From NCBI GenBank assembly GCA_036873755.1, contig JAVTVY010018719.1, positions 1 through 64,000 on the forward strand: DNA of 64,000 nucleotides, written 5' to 3'. Of the stretch, positions 59,101-64,000 are shown piece by piece; positions within the stretch are counted from its first letter, which is position 1, and every line of letters starts with the position of its first letter. The position numbers and the translations under genes are program-made. Source of the stretch: Hanleya hanleyi. Taxonomy: Eukaryota > Mollusca > Polyplacophora > Lepidopleurida > Hanleyidae. The notes under the pieces are model-generated. The model did no database searches, was not told the origin of the DNA, and worked only from the letters and a program-made list of their open reading frames with translations.

Positions 59101-59487
59101 AGCTTGCAGAATGTTCCACTCCTAAACCCTCTCATATTAATACCATCCTTCACCTGACATCCAACTAATATCCCACAAATCCAGCTTTGGGATTTGTATT
59201 GGGGGTGGGGGAACATTCAAGCATTCATGTAGACTGCACGAAGTTGAGGAGGGGTAGAAGTAAATTTGAATTTCCCCATTGTTGATATGAATATAATACT
59301 AATCTAATAACATTATTTAAATTGTATTGGTTTTCAAGTCTGAGATGTTATAGAATCTTGTACTCTGTAGAATTGTTATTCACTTACAGAGCCCCGACTT
59401 GTCTAAGGTGAATTTATACATTTGCAGTAACTTTGGTCATTTTTCTCGTCTTTCAGTGTGAAGAATTACTCACAGGGGAAGTTCTGA
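20087..59487 (+). CDS. HNRNPK: Heterogeneous nuclear ribonucleoprotein K, spliced gene
   Basis: This is the full coding span from first exon 1a to the stop. hnRNP K binds C-rich single-stranded RNA and DNA through three KH domains and acts in nuclear RNA processing, transcription and translation control. Joining an alternative first exon to exons 2-14 gives an unbroken frame of about 477-484 residues; human is about 464. In the exon-1b form, KH1 is at about residues 47-112 (GKGG loop), KH2 at 122-194 (GRAG loop) and KH3 at 406-475 (GKKG loop). An HKRRR basic stretch is at about 35-39 and a Gly/Met/Arg-rich linker at about 228-387. Exon junctions, such as the split Gly before KRP, resemble vertebrate HNRNPK. 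The last intron hosts mir-7. All introns are GT-AG. Confidence 0.97.
20129..20324 (+). repeat. Direct duplication, copy 1, starting at a splice donor
   Basis: These 196 bp recur without a mismatch at 21068-21263. The identity begins at the last G of exon 1a, so copy 1 contains the true 5' splice site GTATGTAAACC and the first ~195 bp of intron 1. Confidence 0.95.
20390..20510. repeat. Dispersed 'CAATCACAGGAAGTGA' repeat, copy 1
   Basis: It shares the order 'CAATCACAGGAAGTGA', 'CCACCTTAAAAT', 'TAATCC.TTATT' and a terminal TTGAGGTGG-like block with 21264-21430 and 41160-41330. It is diverged and its family is unknown. Confidence 0.5.
21068..21263 (+). repeat. Direct duplication, copy 2, with a decoy splice donor
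   Basis: Perfect copy of 20129-20324, 939 bp downstream. It is preceded by TTTGAGG instead of exon 1a, so it carries an intact GTATGTAAACC donor without the coding exon. Confidence 0.95.
21264..21430. repeat. Dispersed 'CAATCACGGGAAGTGA' repeat, copy 2
   Basis: It aligns well with 41160-41330: 'GAAGTGAAATTTCCCAC', 'GGTGGTCAAATTTAT', 'GTTGACAAA.TG', 'CAAAATCATGT' and 'CTTTGTTATT' occur in the same order. It directly abuts copy 2 of the 196-bp duplication. Confidence 0.7.
22050..22760. other. GC-richer intronic island, no gene seen
   Basis: Unlike its AT-rich surroundings, this part of intron 1 is GC-richer and shares no repeat with the rest of the window. Open frames of about 100 codons on the minus strand match nothing I recognise. 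A regulatory element is possible but unproved. Confidence 0.25.
23690..24335 (+). repeat. Pyrimidine-rich degenerate minisatellite
   Basis: About 645 bp of near-pure C/T sequence built from variants of 'CATTTCTCCTTTCTCCCACC' with alternating 'CAGT' and 'ATGT' inserts at roughly 25-30 bp spacing. The sense strand is the C/U-rich strand. Long open frames across it reflect base composition, not coding. Confidence 0.9.
24812..24872 (-). mobile_element. SINE tail fragment, inverted
   Basis: Reverse complement of the CACTCA-tailed SINE 3' end: GTGAGTGAATAGAATTTAAC, GTCGCTTTCAACAATATTTC and AGCTATATTACGA. Confidence 0.75.
25036..25070 (+). mobile_element. SINE tail, left half, split by a transposon
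   Basis: The SINE 3' sequence GTCGTGATATGATGTTGAAA then GCGATGTTAA stops at TTAA. The remainder, TTAAATCGTGTTCACTCGCT, lies at 27811-27835 after a 2.74-kb insert. Confidence 0.8.
25326..26395 (+). repeat. Tandem array, about seven units of 157 bp
   Basis: The marker 'ATTTCTCAGGAACTA' or a variant starts at 25341, 25506, 25662, 25819, 25976, 26133 and 26290, so units are 156-165 bp. Each also has 'CAAATTTGGTACACAGGTTC', 'GTGCAAGATACCTTTT' and 'GGCAGCCATCTTGGATTT'. Several frames stay open across units, giving fake proteins with repeats such as LRNYCMDL. This is repeat DNA, not a gene. Confidence 0.95.
26767..27348. repeat. Dispersed repeat, copy 2 (uninterrupted)
   Basis: It matches 1-83 joined to 2143-2632 and shows the empty Harbinger site CCCAGTAAACAG at 26840-26855. 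Near its end a 37-bp unit beginning GGACAATGGTGGGCGCCAAG is perfectly duplicated in tandem (about 27273-27346); copy 1 has it once. Confidence 0.9.
27811..27840 (+). mobile_element. SINE tail, right half
   Basis: TTAAATCGTGTTCACTCGCT continues the SINE interrupted at 25070. Confidence 0.75.
27978..28256. mobile_element. hAT-like MITE, 279 bp, 5-bp duplication
   Basis: The termini CAGGGCTTTATATTAC and GTAATATAAAGCCCTG are perfect inverted repeats of 16 bp, flanked by TGCAG at 27973-27977 and 28257-28261. A subterminal inverted motif AATTTGGGCACACC / GGGTACACCC also recurs inside. It has no coding capacity. Confidence 0.88.
28262..29790. other. Intron 1 segment, no gene seen
   Basis: AT-rich intronic DNA with T runs at about 28757 and 29521. 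CAGGGGTCGAAATTAACACC at 29069 looks like one end of a hAT MITE, but I find no matching opposite end. Confidence 0.4.
29798..29812 (+). repeat. Short (CA)n microsatellite
   Basis: About 7.5 CA units. Confidence 0.8.
30351..30612 (+). mobile_element. Complete CACTCA-tailed SINE with target duplication
   Basis: This 262-bp copy begins CCTCGGCCCCGTGGGGCTTC and ends CACTCACTCACTCC, flanked by TTGTAAAT on both sides (30343-30350 and 30613-30620). The core TTGTCGTAAGAGGCGACTAA and the 'GATATGACTGAAATATAGTT' 3' segment define the family in this window. It resembles the abalone-type SINE known to me, which supports a gastropod source. Confidence 0.92.
31050..31174 (+). promoter_or_regulatory. Candidate promoter of hnRNP K exon 1c
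   Basis: An inverted CCAAT box (TCATTGGCTG, near 31064) is followed by GTTGCTAAGCGAC, which resembles an RFX X-box half, in a locally GC-richer stretch just upstream of the candidate first exon. No TATA box is evident. Confidence 0.3.
31175..31208 (+). CDS. HNRNPK: hnRNP K candidate alternative first exon 1c
   Basis: [11 protein letters not shown] plus the first base of a Gly codon is followed by a consensus donor GTGAGT at 31209. It ends in phase 1 as exons 1a and 1b do, so splicing to 44465 gives an acidic N-terminus before GGMKRP. The peptide [10 protein letters not shown] resembles exon 1a's MSHDDGGL. The second ATG (31181) has the better start context (AAGATG). Transcript evidence would be needed for certainty. 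Confidence 0.45.
31770..32080 (+). repeat. Old 'ATTATGCCCCCTCCCC' dispersed repeat
   Basis: It begins ATTATGCCCCCTCCCCTTTT and carries two related blocks, 'AAAACTTGCATGGAAGCTGC' and 'GAAACTTGCATGGAAGATGC', with 'GGCTACTATTTGATAACTTC' and 'GGTTACTACTTTATGAACAA'. This pattern is common in molluscan non-coding repeats. Diverged. Confidence 0.5.
33166..34788. mobile_element. hAT-like element, 1.6 kb, 6-bp duplication
   Basis: The inverted termini CAGTGATGTATTTAG (33166-33180) and CTAAATACATCAGTG (34774-34788) differ at one base and are flanked by AATTTG (33160-33165 and 34789-34794). The interior contains a strikingly GC-rich patch at about 33235-33300 and a subterminal block with repeated 'TTGCCGG' and 'ACCGGCGACCGGC' near the right end. 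No transposase is recognised. Confidence 0.8.
34800..35640. other. Intron 1 segment, no gene seen
   Basis: AT-rich intronic DNA with no recognisable gene, RNA or repeat edge. Confidence 0.4.
35690..36122 (+). promoter_or_regulatory. Promoter region and 5' UTR of hnRNP K exon 1b
   Basis: A locally GC-richer block precedes exon 1b. A TATA-like GATATAAGG lies at 35754-35762, which would place a start near 35785-35790 and give a 5' UTR of about 335 nt. A second TATA-like TATATAAGG (36112-36120) sits immediately before the ATG. Confidence 0.35.
36123..36171 (+). CDS. HNRNPK: hnRNP K alternative first coding exon 1b
   Basis: ATG in a good context (AAGGATGG) encodes [16 protein letters not shown] plus one base of Gly, followed by the donor GTGAGA at 36172. 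Phase 1 fits exon 2. A second in-frame ATG at 36156 in a GGCATGG context could start a shorter MAEDSG form. The acidic composition resembles the N-terminus of vertebrate hnRNP K. Confidence 0.85.
36172..37750. other. Intron, no gene seen
   Basis: AT-rich intronic DNA. A GTTGTTGTTG run lies near 37280. CAGGGGTTGAAATAACC at 37012 resembles a lone hAT terminus with no partner found. Confidence 0.4.
37774..38229. other. Two overlapping unrecognised open frames
   Basis: Open frames of about 150 codons occur on both strands here (37755-38219 on + and 37774-38229 on -). Neither has a motif I recognise, a signal peptide or a consistent splice context. They may be remnants of an unidentified element or chance. 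Confidence 0.15.
38360..39260. mobile_element. TTAA-target transposon, 0.9 kb, with captured sequence
   Basis: The 24-bp ends (38360-38383 and 39237-39260) match as inverted repeats with two mismatches, starting TTAAAGGAAAAGTTCGGGTT. If TTAA is the target duplication the element proper is 38364-39256, with AGGAA termini as in T2/Kolobok MITEs. Partial inverted motifs continue inside: CGCCATTGT near 38510 and ACAATGGCG near 39090. It carries a degenerate Cys-motif coding fragment. Confidence 0.75.
38624..38924 (+). pseudogene. Broken P2X7-C-like domain fragment in a transposon
   Basis: A frame starting at 38624 encodes [20 protein letters not shown] and stops at 38744. After frame shifts, another frame at 38795-38924 encodes [14 protein letters not shown] and then [11 protein letters not shown] before a GTATGAG donor-like site. 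The W-C-x-C-x2-C ... EC-x2-C-x-E spacing and the acidic Ser-rich leader resemble the intracellular P2X7 C-terminal domain proteins expanded in molluscs. The rest of the domain is absent. The assignment rests on motif memory only. Confidence 0.35.
39533..39592 (+). mobile_element. SINE tail fragment
   Basis: It shows the sequence AGATATGACTGAAACATTGT then TGGTGTTAACTCCTACTCAC and ends in CACTCACTCA. Confidence 0.65.
40143..40395. repeat. Old dispersed repeat, copy 2
   Basis: Diverged partner of 4486-4790 with the same motif order, including a GAGAGAGAGAG expansion at about 40152 not present in the other copy. Confidence 0.5.
40566..40619 (+). repeat. 26-27 bp tandem duplication
   Basis: TTCGAGCAGTGTCATTGGTC then A(C/T)TGCC is repeated twice. 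A second independent tandem pair, CTGATGCGAGTAGCAAGCAG, follows at about 40694-40735. Confidence 0.85.
41160..41330. repeat. Dispersed 'CAATCACAGGAAGTGA' repeat, copy 3
   Basis: It aligns with 21264-21430 over most of its length, with scattered substitutions. Confidence 0.7.
41340..44464. other. Intron 1, 3' part, no gene seen
   Basis: It contains a small tandem pair 'GATGTAACTTTCTGGTT' near 42536-42595 and a GC-richer non-repeat island at about 43260-43480. Open frames up to about 117 codons are unrecognised. The last bases before 44465, TTGTATTCTGTATTTTCAG, form the acceptor of exon 2. Confidence 0.45.
44465..44580 (+). CDS. HNRNPK: hnRNP K exon 2
   Basis: It encodes (G)[17 protein letters not shown] then [21 protein letters not shown]. 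Acceptor TTTTCAG, donor GTGAGA. It completes the Gly codon of any first exon. It supplies the basic HKRRR stretch and the first beta strand of KH1; IRVLLQSK corresponds to human LRILLQSK. Confidence 0.97.
44581..48512. other. Intron 2, no gene seen
   Basis: Mostly AT-rich. An open frame of 140 codons at 45995-46417 has a TTTCTCAG acceptor-like site inside it but no recognisable content. An 8-bp stem hairpin lies at 46418-46440. Confidence 0.45.
46418..46440. repeat. Short perfect stem-loop
   Basis: GCTAGTCG and CGACTAGC pair around a 7-nt loop in intron 2. Confidence 0.7.
48513..48569 (+). CDS. HNRNPK: hnRNP K exon 3 (KH1 core)
   Basis: It encodes [19 protein letters not shown], containing the KH1 IIGKGG loop that contacts nucleic acid; human has NAGAVIGKGGKNIKALRTD. 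Acceptor CATTTCAG, donor GTAAGT; phase 0 on both sides. Confidence 0.98.
49186..49443 (+). promoter_or_regulatory. C-rich stretch upstream of exon 4 with a decoy acceptor
   Basis: A very strong acceptor-like CTTACTTCTCCTTCTCTAG ends at 49185. Use of it would add an in-frame TAA (ATT GTT GTA TAA). The following sequence is unusually C-rich (49295-49425). The true acceptor for exon 4, ATGATGCAG, is weak by comparison. Confidence 0.3.
49444..49487 (+). CDS. HNRNPK: hnRNP K exon 4 (KH1)
   Basis: It encodes [14 protein letters not shown] plus two bases of Arg; human has YNASVSVPDSSGPER. The donor GTAGGC is non-optimal. The 44-nt exon ends in phase 2. Confidence 0.97.
50474..50546 (+). CDS. HNRNPK: hnRNP K exon 5 (end of KH1)
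   Basis: It completes Arg and encodes [16 protein letters not shown] then DVIPNLED, the last strand and helix of KH1. Acceptor CCGTTTCAG, donor GTGAGT; ends in phase 0. Confidence 0.97.
51194..51352 (+). repeat. 53-bp minisatellite, three copies
   Basis: Units start at 51194, 51247 and 51300. Each begins TATATGTTTTGGTATGTATA and contains CAGTAGCCATACTTCTGTGT; they are almost identical. The array ends 50 bp before the first of two possible acceptors of exon 6. Confidence 0.95.
51403..51531 (+). CDS. HNRNPK: hnRNP K exon 6 (start of KH2)
   Basis: It encodes [27 protein letters not shown] and [11 protein letters not shown]; the GRAG loop of KH2 lies here. There are two in-frame acceptors: TTTACACAG (exon from 51403, adding SSALQ) and CATTGCAG (exon from 51418, starting YQQY). 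The second aligns directly with human [20 protein letters not shown]. Donor GTAAAG. Confidence 0.95.
51803..51931 (+). CDS. HNRNPK: hnRNP K exon 7 (KH2)
   Basis: It encodes [33 protein letters not shown] and [10 protein letters not shown], which finish KH2. Acceptor GTTCTCCAG, donor GTGAGT; 43 codons, phase 0. Confidence 0.98.
52249..52415 (+). CDS. HNRNPK: hnRNP K exon 8 (linker)
   Basis: It encodes [32 protein letters not shown] and a basic, Pro/Gly-rich end [16 protein letters not shown].(F/N)YDE and YGG(F/Y)T are conserved with human hnRNP K. PPPR resembles the proline-rich segments that bind SH3 domains in vertebrates. Ends in phase 2; donor GTGGGT. Confidence 0.97.
52436..52660 (+). 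mobile_element. tRNA-derived SINE in intron 8
   Basis: A diverged copy of 14775-15006: GGTCGAGTGGTCTAAGATG, a degraded B box AAGTTCAAACCC, then TGTGAAAGTTTGCCAGTTAG and CAGGCAGTGGTTCTCTCTGG. It starts about 20 bp after the exon 8 donor. Confidence 0.88.
52818..53051 (+). CDS. HNRNPK: hnRNP K exon 9 (Gly/Met/Arg-rich linker)
   Basis: It encodes a low-complexity stretch starting [19 protein letters not shown] and containing repeated MGGG, RGG and a PPPSLLG patch. Such RGG-type linkers separate KH2 and KH3 in hnRNP K and contribute to RNA and protein interactions. Acceptor TTTTTTAG, donor GTATGT; phase 2 at both ends. Confidence 0.96.
53375..53469 (+). CDS. HNRNPK: hnRNP K exon 10 (Gly-rich)
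   Basis: It encodes [16 protein letters not shown] and a poly-Gly run ending SNGGGGSG. Acceptor TTCCTACAG, donor GTAAGT; ends in phase 1. Confidence 0.94.
53749..53831 (+). CDS. HNRNPK: hnRNP K exon 11 (Gly-rich end)
   Basis: It encodes [17 protein letters not shown] then [10 protein letters not shown]. Acceptor TCTTTCAG, donor GTGAGT at 53832. A second in-frame GT (GTAATA at 53868) would add [12 protein letters not shown]. Confidence 0.94.
55363..55440 (+). CDS. HNRNPK: hnRNP K exon 12 (entry to KH3)
   Basis: It encodes [18 protein letters not shown] and [16 protein letters not shown] is identical to the human KH3 start. Acceptor GTTAAATAG is pyrimidine-poor; donor GTAAGT. Phase 0 on both sides. 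Confidence 0.97.
55888..56057 (+). CDS. HNRNPK: hnRNP K exon 13 (KH3)
   Basis: It encodes [40 protein letters not shown] and [16 protein letters not shown], covering the KH3 loop and helices. Human has [20 protein letters not shown], so the second Gly-loop position is Lys here (GKKG). Donor GTTAGT; ends in phase 2. Confidence 0.98.
56058..58235. other. Last intron, 5' part, no gene seen
   Basis: No recognisable coding or RNA feature. A T/A run lies at about 56668-56682. Confidence 0.45.
58240..58860 (+). repeat. Degenerate tandem repeat in the last intron
   Basis: Variants of 'GTGGTGATAAATTGTGGACA' and 'TTGGTAGTGGTGCA..GACACAT' recur about every 35-70 bp, ending roughly 120 bp before the mir-7 hairpin. 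Copies are diverged. Confidence 0.8.
58978..59051 (+). ncRNA. mir-7: microRNA mir-7 precursor
   Basis: The 5' arm from 58985 reads TGGAAGACTAGTGATTTTGT and continues TGTT to 59008, identical to the mature miR-7 known across bilaterians. The 3' arm at 59024-59044 begins CAATAAATCGCTGTCTTC and pairs back, with a loop of about 15 nt. CATGAT and ATCATG extend the stem at the base. It lies in the sense orientation in the last intron of hnRNP K, about 400 nt before the terminal exon. mir-7 sits in the hnRNP K gene in vertebrates and in bancal in Drosophila, so host and position are both conserved. It is probably processed from the hnRNP K pre-mRNA by Drosha. Confidence 0.97.
59457..59487 (+). CDS. 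HNRNPK: hnRNP K terminal coding exon 14
   Basis: It completes Ser and encodes VKNYSQGKF then TGA at 59485-59487; human ends SVKQYSGKFF. Acceptor CTCGTCTTTCAG. Confidence 0.97.
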
Positions 59488-60381
59488 GATATCAACTTTG
59501 TGCGCAACTCTTCAATTTGTTTTATACCTGTAATTAAACATCCAAGAGGACCAGTTTGTCTTTGCTCGTTATGGAATCACCTGTTTTTATCATTTTTATC
59601 TGTGTTGGGCAGACCATGGAATTCTTCCGAGGTCATACGAAGTCTGGCTGCTACTTCTTGTGTGGTCATGAGGCAGCTAAACTCAAACTGGGAAATTATA
59701 TAACCAACAATCTCATCATATGAGAATCATATAGATTTATATCTTCAATACAGGGAGAGTTAATTCGTTGCAATTAATTAGAATATTGATTAATCACCTA
59801 AGTTGTAATTAAAAATTAAATAGCTATTCAACTGAATCTTTGTGCTATTTGAACGAGATACATTAGAGATATATTAGGCAGAGATAGAATTATTACATTT
59901 ACTGCTATTCAGACGTCATTGTTTTGTGGAATATATCAAATTCATCATAAACATGCTTCATGCTTTGACATTTTGATCTCTATATATTCTTTCTTGACAA
60001 GGGTGATTCATTCAACCTCGTCCTATTTGACAACTCTTTGTGAAAAAATAGCTCTAATTTCCTGTAATATTCAAGAAATCATCTTCACTGCTAGAAGAAT
60101 TGTAGTCATTTCGGGAGAAGTGCTGTTAAGATCTCTTGATTATTTTTTCAAGAGAAGTGGTGTTGTCTCAGTTTGTACAAATTTATTATAGGAACAGTTT
60201 CGGGAAAAAATGAAACCAAGTAAAGGAAAAGTAGAGAGACTTCATGTTTCAGGTTCAAAACCACTCATTTGATCATTGTATTCAAGCATATGTGGTCTTC
60301 ACCTACTGTCGTATCACTCATTGTTTTATCACAAACGTCTGTTTTTATCGCTCTTGCTGAATGATCAGGGTTGAGAAGACC

Positions 60382-60389
60382 TGTATATA
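60382..60389 (+). promoter_or_regulatory. Possible Pumilio-binding element
   Basis: TGTATATA matches the UGUANAUA consensus and lies in the inferred 3' UTR. Single-motif evidence only. Confidence 0.3.
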
Positions 60390-60969
60390 ATTGATGCAAC
60401 CATAACTCTGTTGTAAATCTCTGTATGCTCTAAACAATAAGGAGTACCAGAAAATGTATAGTTGGAGTTGAAGGAATTATTGGATCGCTTACATCCTTTG
60501 GGTCCTCTTTAAGGAACTTCCTAAATGGATTTTAATAGATTGTTTCAGTGGATTTCATTATTTTGATCTGCAGTTGCAGCTTTAGAGCAAGTGGTTATCA
60601 TATGTCAAGTTGTATTGTTCAAGTGAAGTGGTGTACTAATACACGTCATTTGTTGGGTTTGTATAGAGATTCTAGTGCCTAATCCAAGCGCAAGTGTCAA
60701 CATGGTCAAGGAAGTTCTACATAGAACAACAGCAGACCAGAATATAAAGAACTATGAATACGATGGTCCGTGAAATGTTTTAAATTAACTCTGTGATTTG
60801 GGGACAGAGTGGTAATTTCTTGCTTCCCCAATAGTGTGTTCTTCCAGAAGAAATAGTGCGTGTTTTACTTTCACTCAAATCGGGTCATGACCTCGGTACA
60901 TTCATCTGAGGGTTGTTAGCTGTTTAATGGGATCTAAGTATTTAGAAGCATGTACTGAACTTGTTGAAT

Positions 60970-60975
60970 AATAAA
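60970..60975 (+). terminator. Candidate poly(A) signal of hnRNP K
   Basis: AATAAA, the first canonical hexamer I find after the stop codon in a region consistent with UTR. Cleavage would be expected near 60990. Confidence 0.45.
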
Positions 60976-61015
60976 AAATTATGTTCACAAAATATAAATT
61001 GATTTTCTTTGACCT

Positions 61016-62830
61016 TTTTATATGCCCGTCGAAGGCTAGGTGATATATTGTGATCACGGCCTTTGTCCGCCTTAACTTTTGTGAGCCGAGTGATCCATGG
61101 AGTAAAGACAGTGCAGCGGCTTAGCTCCAAAAATGACAATGTTTGTGCACTTTTGGAAACAAGCATGAAGTTTGGCATCTTGTTAGATATGACCATTGAG
61201 GCAAAAGAAGCAGGTTTGTAACACCCCCTATCTGCAGGTGGTGCCACCTGCCCCACGGTACCAACTGCTGAGACAGGTGGCTAATCCGGTATAAGCCACA
61301 TCCGATTCCTTAAATATTTTCATTACTACTTAGGCTAGGACATTGAAACTTTCCGCAATATATCTGTGGATCAAGCTCTACCAGAAAAATTAAGAAACAA
61401 ATCGAGTATGGCTGCTCTGATGACTTCAGTGACATCATAATTAAAAAAAAATGCATAATTGGGTTGATTCCTTTTAAATTAACCAATCTGAAATAAAATA
61501 AAATTGGGAACTTCATGAGAAATAAGTCAACATTTTGAAGAAAACTGACAAAATCACGACTTCTAAGTCACGACCTCATGGCCGCCATTTTGAATTTACC
61601 CATGATCCAACGTGCATGAGGGGTAGGCAAGGAATATACAAGTAGGCTCAGAACAATTCTAATTTGATAGGCAACAACGTGATAGTGATTTCTCTGAATT
61701 CTTTATAGTTTTGGAGAGAGAGTAGAAAGTTTGGTAGGGACGACCCGGTAGCGTTTCTACTTTTAACTAAAATAATTGATTCATACAATGCTTTGGGTTG
61801 ACGATCTTTGCTAATTCTGGCAAATCAAGTCTCGAAAGATATGTGGCTGGGCATGGAGAGCACCCATACATTATGCTCAAATCTGGGATTTATGACACCC
61901 CCCTCTCCCGCTGTACACTTGTACGTGGTGGCCCAAAACCATGTCTCATCGTGCACATACGTATACTGAGCCAGGATACCAAAGTAGGTCGACGGGATGT
62001 CGAGCTGATCATATGTTCACTATCCCTTGTTTCTGGTTGGCCCGTTCAATTTATAGCATTAAAGTTTATTTTCCATGTCACCTACTTAGAAAATTGTGCA
62101 ACTGAGAAATATTAGACATTAGCGAAACTAAAAGGTGTGGCAAAATGCTAGCATCATGTGTATTGGTGAAGTGCGATTAAAAGGTAGATAGGCAAATTGG
62201 TGAGATATGTAAGAGGTGGTAAAATTGACGTCTGGCGACCAGAAAGCCATCATATGACTCCACTGGAAAGCCTCTCTCGCCATCCCACATTCAGACTAGA
62301 ATACGGAGGATTTTATGACGCTGCCTTGGTATCGCAACCGTGCTTTTGTCTGTTCGTGTGGAAACTATGAAGTAATCACTCTGCCCATAGCAATGACTTA
62401 GTTCTCTCTCCGGTAAAGGAGTAGCGGGGAGAGAACTACTAGGTCTATTGCAGACATGATCAATTTATTGGCCAAACTAGGTAAAAGTAGTGGTCAGTGA
62501 GTGGGGAGGGGTTGTTTTATTGCCCGATAGAGCTGTACGACCCATGGAGCCTTGTGGTCTGGGACTGTACATGTAAATTCAATAAAAGGAACCATGGCTG
62601 AGTAGGAACGAACGGAGCCATGCAAACTTGGCTAACCATAGCCCCGACGGGAATATACCAGCACTGGCCAGGCAGAAACTCGGAGGACCGCCAATGATTA
62701 AATAAAACGATGCAATGAACAAGTAATCCAATCAGCAGAACAAATTCACTTGGAATCCCCTTCACAAAGTCCAGGATGCAGGTTTTGAGACCGTAATGAT
62801 ACGTGCGCGCAGACAAGGGCCTGGTTGTCG
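61016..62830. other. Downstream region with 'TATGCCCGTCGAAGG' repeat start
   Basis: TTTTATATGCCCGTCGAAGG at about 61016 is a relative of the TATACGCCCG repeat end at 6104. Phrases such as GCCGCCATTTTGAATTT (61580) are typical of that class. Open frames at 61798-62115 (+) and 62517-62816 (-) of about 100 codons are unrecognised; the latter has a hydrophobic stretch. I see no convincing gene. Confidence 0.4.
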
Positions 62831-62839
62831 TACATTTTT

Positions 62840-63740
62840 ACATGTAGGTCTTCTGACCTATTTTGTTCAAGGTCATATACTGTTTATTATGATATAACCT
62901 GAAGAAATACAGCTAGGCTTTCCAAACTGATACAATATATACATCTGGGGATGATCCAGAGTTGTGCTGAAGATGACCGACCTTGACCTATTTTATCAAG
63001 GTCAAATTCTAGTATTTGCTATATTGTTGGAAGGATTAAAGCTAGGGTCTCCAAATTCATATTACAAATGCAACTGGTGATTAACTCAAAGCTTATTCTA
63101 GTTGACTGACCTTGACCTATTTTTTCAAGGTCATATACTGTTTATTATGATATAACATGAAGAAATACAGCTAGGCTTTCCAAATTAATACTATGTATAC
63201 ATCTGTGGATGATCCAGAGGTGTGCTGAAGATGACTGACCTTGACCTATTTTATCAATGTCAAATTGTAGTATTTGCTACATTTTTTGAAGAATTAAAGT
63301 TAGGGTCTCCAAATTTATATTACATGTGCAACTGGTGATGTACCAGAAGCCTACTACAGTTGACTGACCTTGACCTATTTTGTCAAAGTCATATAATGTT
63401 TAGTATGATATAACATGAAGAAATATAGCTAGGCTTTTGAAATTAATACCATGTATACATTTGGCGATGGTCCGAAGGTGTGCTGAAGATGACTGACCTT
63501 GACCTATTTTATCCAGGTCAGATTCTATTTAGTACAATATTTCATTAAGGATTATATCTACATTGTCCAAATTTATACCACATATGTCGGGACCTGAAGT
63601 CTATTGAATATCACTGATCTTGACATATTTTCTGAAGGTCAAATTCTATATGCTCTCTGAATTCATGTTCCATATGCAATTAAGTAAGAATAGACCAGAA
63701 AATTATTGGAGAGGACTAACCTTGATATATATTTCCAAGA
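62840..63740 (-). repeat. 129-bp tandem array with alternating monomers
   Basis: The landmark GACCTATTTT recurs at 62855, 62985, 63114, 63243, 63372 and 63501, with a decayed copy at 63622: spacing 129-130 bp. Two monomer types alternate, one with 'TTTATTATGATATAAC.TGAA' and one with 'TAGTATTTGCTA.ATT.TT', so the higher-order unit is about 258 bp. Each junction carries TGACCTTGACCT, the AGGTCA half-site on the opposite strand. The last units are degenerate. Confidence 0.9.
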
Positions 63741-64000
63741 TCAAATTACTTGAGCTGATTTTGACCTATATAGACAAGTTTATCTAGAGGTAAGTATATG
63801 GTCATCCACTACCAGAACCTCGGTGCCAAATATTTCCCATCAATTTAAGTCCTTGGCAAAAGCTGACCTGGCTCAATTTCGTATGTATTTCTAAAATGAG
63901 ATAACTGCAGTCAACTCTACTAGATCACATTTCTGTTAACCTACACTAAAATGTCAAAGTTCTAAAAATAGATCTGATATGCAATGCATGATTGCTGAAT

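Larger units (their letters stand above)
59488..60990 (+). other. hnRNP K 3' UTR (inferred)
   Basis: About 1.5 kb of AU-rich sequence with no repeat family, running from the stop codon to the AATAAA at 60970. A Pumilio-type element TGTATATA is at 60382-60389. TCTTCC words complementary to the miR-7 seed occur at 59623-59628 and 60840-60846 (TCTTCCA). The end point is inferred; a dispersed repeat starts just after it. Confidence 0.5.

Noticed and set aside
62517..62816. 99-codon minus-strand frame with a hydrophobic stretch
   Set aside because: No family recognised, no splice partners and surrounding repeat DNA. Not enough to call a gene.

Overview
The window is animal nuclear DNA, AT-rich, intron-rich and full of transposable elements. 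The repeats point to a gastropod mollusc. The commonest short repeat has a 'CTTGTCGTAAGAGGCGACTA' core and a CACTCACTCA tail, which I associate with abalone-type (vetigastropod) SINEs. AGGTCA-rich 'TATACGCCCG' repeats and 'TTATCGCGATTTCTCAGGAA' tandem repeats are also common in molluscs. The species is an inference; the window has no taxonomic marker gene.

One protein-coding gene is certain: heterogeneous nuclear ribonucleoprotein K (hnRNP K; Drosophila bancal orthologue) on the + strand. Its 13 shared coding exons lie between 44465 and 59487, every intron is GT-AG, and all reading phases join without a break. The protein is about 477-484 residues: an acidic N-terminus, a basic RRR nuclear-localisation-like stretch, KH1, KH2, a Gly/Met/Arg-rich linker and a C-terminal KH3. 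At least two alternative first coding exons (20087-20129 and 36123-36171), and probably a third (31175-31208), all end in phase 1 and can splice to the same exon 2, so the gene appears to have promoters spread over more than 16 kb. The last intron carries a microRNA hairpin, mir-7 (58978-59051), the same host-gene arrangement known in vertebrates (HNRNPK/mir-7-1) and Drosophila (bancal/mir-7). The 3' UTR probably ends near 60990.

The 5' flank (1-19640) and the long introns hold no other convincing gene. They are a mosaic of DNA transposons, several of which can be delimited to the base: a Harbinger-like element with TAA target duplications (84-2142), a hAT-like element with 5-bp duplications nested in an AGGTCA repeat (7162-8676), a TTAA-target element inserted in a SINE tail (25071-27810), a 279-bp hAT-like MITE with a 5-bp duplication (27978-28256), a hAT-like element with a 6-bp duplication (33166-34788), and a TTAA-target element carrying a broken P2X7-C-like Cys motif (38364-39256). 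Tandem repeats of 22, 53, 129 and 157 bp and several SINE copies fill much of the rest.

Layout: 1-10.3 kb, transposon mosaic; 10.3-19.6 kb, intergenic with SINEs and a minisatellite; 19.6-20.1 kb, promoter and first exon 1a; 20.1-44.4 kb, intron 1 with alternative first exons and transposons; 44.4-59.5 kb, the hnRNP K body with mir-7; 59.5-61 kb, 3' UTR; 61-64 kb, downstream repeats ending in a 129-bp alternating array.
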